Shown in pieces: positions 35,401-39,354 of a stretch of 39,354 bases of DNA; the first letter of the stretch is position 1, and each line of letters starts with the position of its first letter. The DNA lies in NCBI RefSeq assembly GCF_947259555.1, contig NZ_CAMYMD010000108.1, positions 1 to 39,354 of the forward strand, written 5' to 3'. The notes under the pieces were generated by a model that saw only the letters and a program-made list of their open reading frames with translations, was not told the origin of the DNA and searched no databases. Position numbers and translations under genes: made by a program. The DNA is from an uncultured Roseovarius sp. (GTDB taxonomy: Bacteria; Pseudomonadota; Alphaproteobacteria; Rhodobacterales; Rhodobacteraceae).

Positions 35401-36446
35401 TCGGTCGGCGTGCCGCCATAGACCTCGCGACCGTCGCTATTTTTCGGCACCTCACCCGCCTCTGCGCGACGCAGCCCCGACACCTCCCACGGCATGTTAG
35501 AGGCGTCGAACTGCTTTTGCTCCACACGCGGGCGAATCCGACACGCGCCACAGCGCAGATCCTCCCCGAACCAACTCACCACCAGCGAGGCCGCATGACA
35601 GGAGGGCAACTCCCCGGTCAGCCCTTCGAGGGCGGTCACGAAATCGGGCTGCCCCGAGGGCGTGTTCACATTGGCGATCCCCGACGACCCGAACCCGAAA
35701 TCCATCGTGACCGGGGTGGTCGCCAACACATACTCCCCGCTCCCGGGCAGCAGCGCCACGCCGCGCACCACACGCACCGGGTCAAGGTCCGCGCCCGGCG
35801 TCTCGGCCTGCGACGGGCGGCACACCTCGAAACTGAACTGCGGGACGCGGTTGCCGAATTGCGAGATATCCAGGTCCTCGATCACCACATAGGCGGTGCC
35901 GCGATAGGCGGGCACGTTGCCCGGCCCCTCCACCGCCTCGATCTTGGGGTCGGGCAGTTGGTCGCGCGTGCCATGATAGGCCCGCATGTTCAGCCCCGAA
36001 AACGACACCTCGGTTCCATCCGCCCAGACCCGCGCCACGCGGCTGATCTCCCCCTCGCAGAGCGCGAGGGCGACGCTCACCGAATAGCTGATCTGTCGCG
36101 TGTCGGGCGTGGCGGGGCGCGGGCTGCCCTTGCCGCCGCCCCGGTTGCCTTGCGTCACGGTGACATTCTCGCGAAACTCGGTCGCCCAGATCACCTGTCC
36201 CCCCACGCGCATGCGCCCGTAAACTTGGCTGATCGCATCGCCCTCGCCCGCGCCGGTCAGGCGCAACCGGCTGACGCGCCCGGTCTCGACCACCTCCGAG
36301 CCCTGCCCCAGCAGCCGCTGATCGATCGACCGCCCGATGACGGCCCCCGCAAACCGCCCGATCGCCACCGACGACAGTCCCAGAACAGAGCCGCCCACGG
36401 CCCCGCCAATCGCCGCTCCTGCGGCGGATAACAGAATGGTTGCCAT
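32445..36446 (-). CDS. GTA baseplate/host-specificity protein with TIM-barrel domain (gp15-type)
   Basis: A 1333-residue protein, the last gene of the GTA structural cluster. Its Gly/Ala-rich N-terminus is hydrophobic (IGGAVGGSVLG). A central glycoside-hydrolase-like TIM barrel (roughly residues 430-750, with FCIGSEMRGLT, IDFIGIDNYMPLSDW and a GYDWFYPS block) precedes a phage-tail domain and the C-terminal Rcc01698-like part. It is expected at the tail tip, in host contact. The start lies 3 nt after the NlpC gene. The family call is firm. No tail-fibre gene of the DUF2793 type follows. Confidence 0.93.
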   Translation of the reverse strand: MATILLSAAGAAIGGAVGGSVLGLSSVAIGRFAGAVIGRSIDQRLLGQGSEVVETGRVSRLRLTGAGEGDAISQVYGRMRVGGQVIWATEFRENVTVTQGNRGGGKGSPRPATPDTRQISYSVSVALALCEGEISRVARVWADGTEVSFSGLNMRAYHGTRDQLPDPKIEAVEGPGNVPAYRGTAYVVIEDLDISQFGNRVPQFSFEVCRPSQAETPGADLDPVRVVRGVALLPGSGEYVLATTPVTMDFGFGSSGIANVNTPSGQPDFVTALEGLTGELPSCHAASLVVSWFGEDLRCGACRIRPRVEQKQFDASNMPWEVSGLRRAEAGEVPKNSDGREVYGGTPTDQAVIEAILALQQAGQEVLYYPFILMEQMPGNGLPDPWSDAGDQPVLPWRGRISTSKAPGQAGSPDQSAAAEAEVAAFFGTARAADFTVTPIAAQPVEQAGTGVLDLLSFGGAVKRSPVAYHGPEEWSYRRFILHQAALCAAVGGVESFCIGSEMRGLTQIRGADNSFPAVAQLVDLAAEVRALLGPQVKISYAADWSEYFGYQPGGGDRFFHLDPLWADENIDFIGIDNYMPLSDWREGYDHLDAQDWPSIHDLGYLQSNIEGGEGYDWFYPSPEARAAQRRVPITDVAYDEPWIWRFKDLRGWWENRHFDRVSGARSPEPTAWVPQSKPIRFTEYGCGAVDKGTNQPNKFLDPKSSESRLPRHSTGQRDELIQLQYLRAMAGYWGDLAHNPLSEEFDGRMIDMGHAYVWAWDARPYPYFPANLDLWSDGENYARGHWISGRVSGRRLADVIAEITGRAGLDAPETGAAPAFVRGYLVDQVSDARSALQPLMLAHGVDAIERGGVLQFRRRDGRADQVADLARVVRDAELGGVIEETRGSDLELAGRVRLRFLEADADFEAISEEAILPDEATHAVAMSEMPLALTRAEGRQVVERWLSEARVSVDTLRLTLPPSQLATGAGDVIELPEAEGGARFRIDRVEQMGTAQRVDAVRIEPESFRPILIEDAPARLRPFSAPGPVTPLFLDLPLLTGDEVPHAPHIAITADPWPGTAAVYSSDEDADYRLNTLIAARSTVGLTETPLFPARSGLVDRGEGLFVRMRHGTLESVSEAALLNGANLCAIGDGTPGGWELFQFRDAELVAPETYILRHRLRGQLGTEGAGAWTVGSILVRLDGVPQQIELNEAQRGQARHYRIGPGGRPVDDPSFSHAVIAFDGVGLRPYAPVHLRLVEAGGDMRITWIRRTRIGGDRWDTPEVPLGEESERYLLRVMRGEQVLREVTLDRSEWVYPASARVADGPDAGKRIELAQVSASFGPGTFAVRAL

Positions 36447-36449
36447 GGC

Positions 36450-36893
36450 TCAGCCCTCCTCGGGAAATTGAAATCGCGCCACGATGCGCCGCCGCCAGGG
36501 CGCGCTCAGCGCGGTCTCGACCACGCCATGCCCCGAATAGGCATGGATGAACGTGGCCCGCGCGCCGGTCTCGGCCATGATGCCCAGATGCTTGGCGATA
36601 CCGCCCTCGCGCATGCGAAAAAGGAGCACGTCGCCCGCCGCCTCGTCGCTCAACACCTTGGCCCGCAGATGCCGCGCAGCGGCCTGCCACAACGCCTCCT
36701 GCCGCGCGGGCTCGGCCCAGTCCATCGAATAGGCGGGCGGGCGCTCGGGCTCGGCGCCCCGCACCTCGCGCCAGACCCCCCGCACCAGCCCCAGACAATC
36801 GCAACCCGCCCCGCGACAGGCCGCCTGATGACGGTAAGGCGTGCCGATCCAGCGCCGCGCCACCGCCACGATCCGCGCCCCCTGACCGCTCAT
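36450..36893 (-). CDS. GTA NlpC/P60 peptidase (gp14-type)
   Basis: A 147-residue NlpC/P60 cysteine peptidase of the GTA/phage type. It is thought to cut the cell-wall peptide during DNA delivery. Catalytic Cys lies in GAGCDCLGLVRG and the His in IAKHLGIM. The start overlaps the upstream gene (ATGA). Neighbours are the gp13-type and gp15-type genes, in the canonical GTA order. Confidence 0.93.
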   Translation of the reverse strand: MSGQGARIVAVARRWIGTPYRHQAACRGAGCDCLGLVRGVWREVRGAEPERPPAYSMDWAEPARQEALWQAAARHLRAKVLSDEAAGDVLLFRMREGGIAKHLGIMAETGARATFIHAYSGHGVVETALSAPWRRRIVARFQFPEEG

Positions 36894-37765
36894 CGGCGGC
36901 TCCCGCCATCCAGTGCCGGGCTCTTGGTGGGATCTGTGATCGTCCAGTCATCGCCGGGAATATCCGGGAAGCCCTGAAAATTCAGCAGGTTGTCGAACTT
37001 GAACTGACAGGTCTCCATGCGCTTGTCACAGCCCGCCTCGATCCGCAGCGCGTCACCCTGCACGACCGTCGCGCCCAGGGGATGCCATAGCTCGATCACC
37101 CGGTCGGCGCCCTCCATACGGTCACGCTTGATCAACCCGATCAGCCCGGTGGCGGCACCGCTCAACACCCGGATCACCCCATGCCGAAACCAGTCACCCG
37201 AAAACCCGCCCATCTCGCCAAAACGAAACACGCGGTTCTCCTCGACGACCTCGGCGGGGCGCTCCTCAACATACCCCGGCGTATCGAGGTCAAAAGCGCA
37301 ATCGCGATCCCCCAAAACCGCGCTGCAACTCTTCTGATAGACCCGGCCCAAAGGCACGTTGAGCGCATCCGTCAACCCGCGCAATTCCGCCTCGAAGGCC
37401 CCGCCCGCGCGCCGCAACTCGCCAATCGTGCCGCGAAAGATCAGCGCCCGCGCCGTCACGTCCTGCCAATTCACCAGCCAGGCGCGCAACTCCGCCCCGT
37501 CATAGCGCCCGGCTTCGATATCCGCCTCGCGAATGGCCGCGTCGCTCAACGCGCCCAGCGCCTCGGTATTGTCCACCGACAACCCCGTCGTCTGCTGCAG
37601 GGCGAGCGCACTCAACCCGGTATCGGGACGAAACCGCACGCCTTCAAACTCCAACGCCCGGTCGTGATCGGTGAACCCCATCACCACCCCGTCGCGCCGG
37701 GTCAGCGCCCAACAGCGGCAGGTTGTCGTCACCCCGGTGCCCAGATGCGCCAACAGCCCGCTCAT
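36890..37765 (-). CDS. GTA DUF2163 protein (gp13-type, baseplate hub)
   Basis: A 291-residue protein of the DUF2163/phage_BR0599 family. The C-terminal part carries cysteine-containing blocks (GDRDCAFDL and CDKRMETCQFKFDNLLNFQGFP) that in RcGTA bind an iron-sulfur cluster at the tail hub. The start overlaps the DUF2460 stop (ATGA) and its own stop overlaps the NlpC start, so the genes are translated as a chain. Confidence 0.92.
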   Translation of the reverse strand: MSGLLAHLGTGVTTTCRCWALTRRDGVVMGFTDHDRALEFEGVRFRPDTGLSALALQQTTGLSVDNTEALGALSDAAIREADIEAGRYDGAELRAWLVNWQDVTARALIFRGTIGELRRAGGAFEAELRGLTDALNVPLGRVYQKSCSAVLGDRDCAFDLDTPGYVEERPAEVVEENRVFRFGEMGGFSGDWFRHGVIRVLSGAATGLIGLIKRDRMEGADRVIELWHPLGATVVQGDALRIEAGCDKRMETCQFKFDNLLNFQGFPDIPGDDWTITDPTKSPALDGGSRR

Positions 37766-38394
37766 ACCCGGATCTCCACCACCGGCACATTGGGCACTTC
37801 ACCGGCCTGAAAACTGGCAAGGCTGGTCTGGATGCGGTCGGTATCGAACCGCACGGGCACGTCGAACTCATAACCCGCAGTGATCGGAACATCGCGATTT
37901 GGCGGCTCGGAAAACGTGACGATGCCGGTGGCCGTATCCACCTCGTAATGCACGCCCTCGCGCATCTCGACATTGGCCAGCCCCATACGTACGCTGCCCC
38001 GCACCGGCTTGACGATGGGCCGCACCGCCACCTGATCGCCCGAGCGATAGGTCTTGACCAGCTGAAACGCCACCGATGCATCATCGCCGAACCCGATCTC
38101 CTGATCGCGGTAATCCGGCGTGGCCTTGGCCTTCCCCGATTTGAAATCGGTCCAGTCCTTCCATCGAAACCCGAACAACTGCCCGCGCCGCGCCTCGAAA
38201 AACGCGATCAGCGCCTCGACATCGTCGAGCGAGCGCAGCGCAACCCCCGCATCATAGCGCCTGCGCGCCTGTGCCCACGGCGTGTTGCGCTCCTCGAACC
38301 CGTTGGCGAGCGTGACGATATCCGTCAACCGCTCCGGTCCGCCAAGCGAGCCGAAACTCAGGCTCGCCGGAAATCTGACCTCGTGAAATCCCAT
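37762..38394 (-). CDS. GTA DUF2460 protein (gp12-type, distal tail)
   Basis: A 210-residue DUF2460/TIGR02217 family protein, the distal tail protein in RcGTA. The FHEVRFPASLSFGSLGGPER start and the GFRWKDWTDFKSG block are characteristic. AAGGGAG precedes the ATG at 38394. It lies 13 nt after the tape measure gene and overlaps the DUF2163 gene by 4 nt. Confidence 0.92.
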   Translation of the reverse strand: MGFHEVRFPASLSFGSLGGPERLTDIVTLANGFEERNTPWAQARRRYDAGVALRSLDDVEALIAFFEARRGQLFGFRWKDWTDFKSGKAKATPDYRDQEIGFGDDASVAFQLVKTYRSGDQVAVRPIVKPVRGSVRMGLANVEMREGVHYEVDTATGIVTFSEPPNRDVPITAGYEFDVPVRFDTDRIQTSLASFQAGEVPNVPVVEIRV

Positions 38395-38407
38395 GTCCCG
38401 CTCCCTT

Positions 38408-39067
38408 TCAGCGATTGCGTCCGCCGCGCCCGATCACGCGGCCCAGTTGCGCCGCGATCTGCCCCTGGCTGCGGCGAAACCCGTCCACATCCGGCGTCTG
38501 GATATTCATCACCACGCTGACACTGCCACCGCCCTGCGCGCGCACCCCAAGCCGCCCGTCCGGGCCACGGCTCAGCGGCATGATCGCCTCCGGCCCCGCC
38601 TCGCCCATCAGCCCGGTGCCACCGCGCATCGGAAACGTCACCGGCCCGCTCACGACCCCGCCATTGGCAAACGGCTGCACACGGCCCTGTGAAAAACTCG
38701 CCCCCTTGGCGAACGGAAAGAATCCCTGCACGAGGCCCCCCACACCTTGCGCGATCAGCCCGCCCAACTGATCGGTCACCGGGCGCGTCGCGTCGTTGAA
38801 GGCGGTGTTGACCATGATCGTCGCCAGCCTGCGCAGGCTGTCGGACAGGCCGTCCCCCTCTACGACAGCGCCACGCAGCGCCGAGCGCAGGCCCCGGCTC
38901 AGCCCTCGGTCGAGCGTCTGCACATCTTGGCCCGCGCTCGCAAAACCGCCCCGAACCCGGCCCAGTTCCGCGTTGAACGCCGCCGCCATGCCTGTCGCCT
39001 GCCCCAGGGCATCGTCGAGTGCGGTGATCTGCGCCTCCAGATCGTCGGCGCGCTCCAGCTCATCCAT
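38408..39067 (-). CDS. GTA tail tape measure protein (gp11-type)
   Basis: A 219-residue short tape measure protein, which sets tail length. The C-terminal part has the common tail signature FANGGVVSGPVTFP and GEAGPEAIMPLSRG. The N-terminal region is helical. The small size matches the short GTA tail. It overlaps the upstream chaperone gene by 8 nt. Confidence 0.9.
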   Translation of the reverse strand: MDELERADDLEAQITALDDALGQATGMAAAFNAELGRVRGGFASAGQDVQTLDRGLSRGLRSALRGAVVEGDGLSDSLRRLATIMVNTAFNDATRPVTDQLGGLIAQGVGGLVQGFFPFAKGASFSQGRVQPFANGGVVSGPVTFPMRGGTGLMGEAGPEAIMPLSRGPDGRLGVRAQGGGSVSVVMNIQTPDVDGFRRSQGQIAAQLGRVIGRGGRNR

Positions 39068-39266
39068 CGCTCATCTCTCCTTGCTCATCGGGAAAGGCGC
39101 TGAGCAGCGCCTCCAGCCCGTCCCGCGCCATCGGGGCCACGCCCGCGCGCTCGCCCAGCATCAGGCGCAATTCCACCGGCGTCAGCGCCCAGAACTCCGC
39201 CGGGCGCAGGCCAAGCCCCTGCATCCCCGCCCGCATCAGCGCAGGCCAGTCGAACCGGTCCCTCAT
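39060..39266 (-). CDS. GTA tail assembly chaperone-like protein (rcc01693 type)
   Basis: A 68-residue protein resembling rcc01693-family tail assembly proteins. WPALMRAGMQGLGLRPAEFWALTP is the family's conserved block (shortened here to its pattern: W..L...G...L...P..FW.LTP). It overlaps gp10 and gp11 by 4 and 8 nt. Its position between them matches the RcGTA order. Confidence 0.85.
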   Translation of the reverse strand: MRDRFDWPALMRAGMQGLGLRPAEFWALTPVELRLMLGERAGVAPMARDGLEALLSAFPDEQGEMSDG

Positions 39267-39354
39267 CCGCCCGCCTCGGGCAGGGCAAAGGCCCGCGCCA
39301 GCAACTCCGCCGCCGCCCGCGCCGCCGCCAGCGGCCCGCCCTCGATCTCGGCAC
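39263..39354 (-). CDS. C-terminal end of GTA gp10-type protein (clipped)
   Basis: Only the last 29 codons are inside the window. They read AEIEGG, then an Ala-rich AAELLARAFALPEAGG tail and TGA at 39263. The Leu-Ala-Arg-Ala-Phe ending and the 4-nt overlap with the chaperone gene fit the GTA-family gp10 protein. The rest lies beyond 39354. Confidence 0.7.
   Translation of the reverse strand, partial: AEIEGGPLAAARAAAELLARAFALPEAGG

Noticed and set aside
32376..36431. A plus-strand open frame of about 1350 codons opposite the GTA TIM-barrel gene
   Set aside because: It is the antisense shadow of a recognised GTA protein; its Arg/Pro/His-rich composition and lack of motifs mark it as non-coding.

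Overview
The window looks like a chromosomal segment of a Roseobacter-group alphaproteobacterium (Rhodobacteraceae sensu lato). The DNA is GC-rich. The last ~7 kb is the tail end of a gene transfer agent (GTA) cluster of the Rhodobacter capsulatus type. Several small families (Hint-domain protein, DUF6314, GcvA-type LysR, rcc01693-type chaperone) are typical of that lineage. The assignment rests on gene content only.

Region 1 (174-13295) is a sphingolipid locus. One minus-strand operon (13295 down to 6237) encodes an acyl-AMP ligase, a CerR-like NAD-dependent reductase, a dedicated acyl carrier protein, a serine palmitoyltransferase, a calcineurin-like phosphoesterase and an MsbA-like ABC exporter. 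A second minus-strand pair (2191 to 174) encodes a GNAT-like protein resembling bacterial ceramide synthase and a nucleotidyltransferase resembling the phosphoglycerate cytidylyltransferase CpgD. Between them a plus-strand operon (2429 to 6250) encodes two LpxL-type acyltransferases around a fatty-acid-hydroxylase-type di-iron enzyme, then an ELM1-family (GT-B-like) protein. Together they suggest ceramide synthesis followed by hydroxylation, possible extra acylation or head-group work, and export. The second acyltransferase lacks the usual acidic catalytic residue.

Region 2 (13296-18419): a gene-free stretch of about 0.8 kb with an AT-rich island, tRNA-Leu(UAG), a small Hint protein, nnr (NAD(P)HX repair), and the nitrogen pair glnB-glnA with a strong terminator.

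Region 3 (18469-22597) is a tight five-gene minus-strand operon: a 6-pyruvoyltetrahydropterin/6-carboxytetrahydropterin synthase-like protein with altered active-site residues, a methyltransferase, a RibD-type reductase, a BchC-like medium-chain dehydrogenase and a family 4 glycosyltransferase. It reads like an uncharacterised pathway to a modified, perhaps glycosylated, pterin or related heterocycle.

Region 4 (22787-29205): an MdoH-type glucan glucosyltransferase, a YceI protein, two related membrane-anchored proteins of unknown function flanking a lytic transglycosylase, then a DUF3445 haem oxidase and a DUF6314 protein.

Region 5 (29296-32374): purB, followed by a divergent cupin/LysR pair bracketed by two direct copies of the 3' end of purB (67 bp, 63 identical, first 48 bp perfect). 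This looks like the footprint of an insertion or duplication at the purB 3' end. A small secreted Cys-rich protein follows.

Region 6 (32445-39354, minus strand): the GTA tail module, from the large TIM-barrel host-specificity protein back to the clipped end of gp10.
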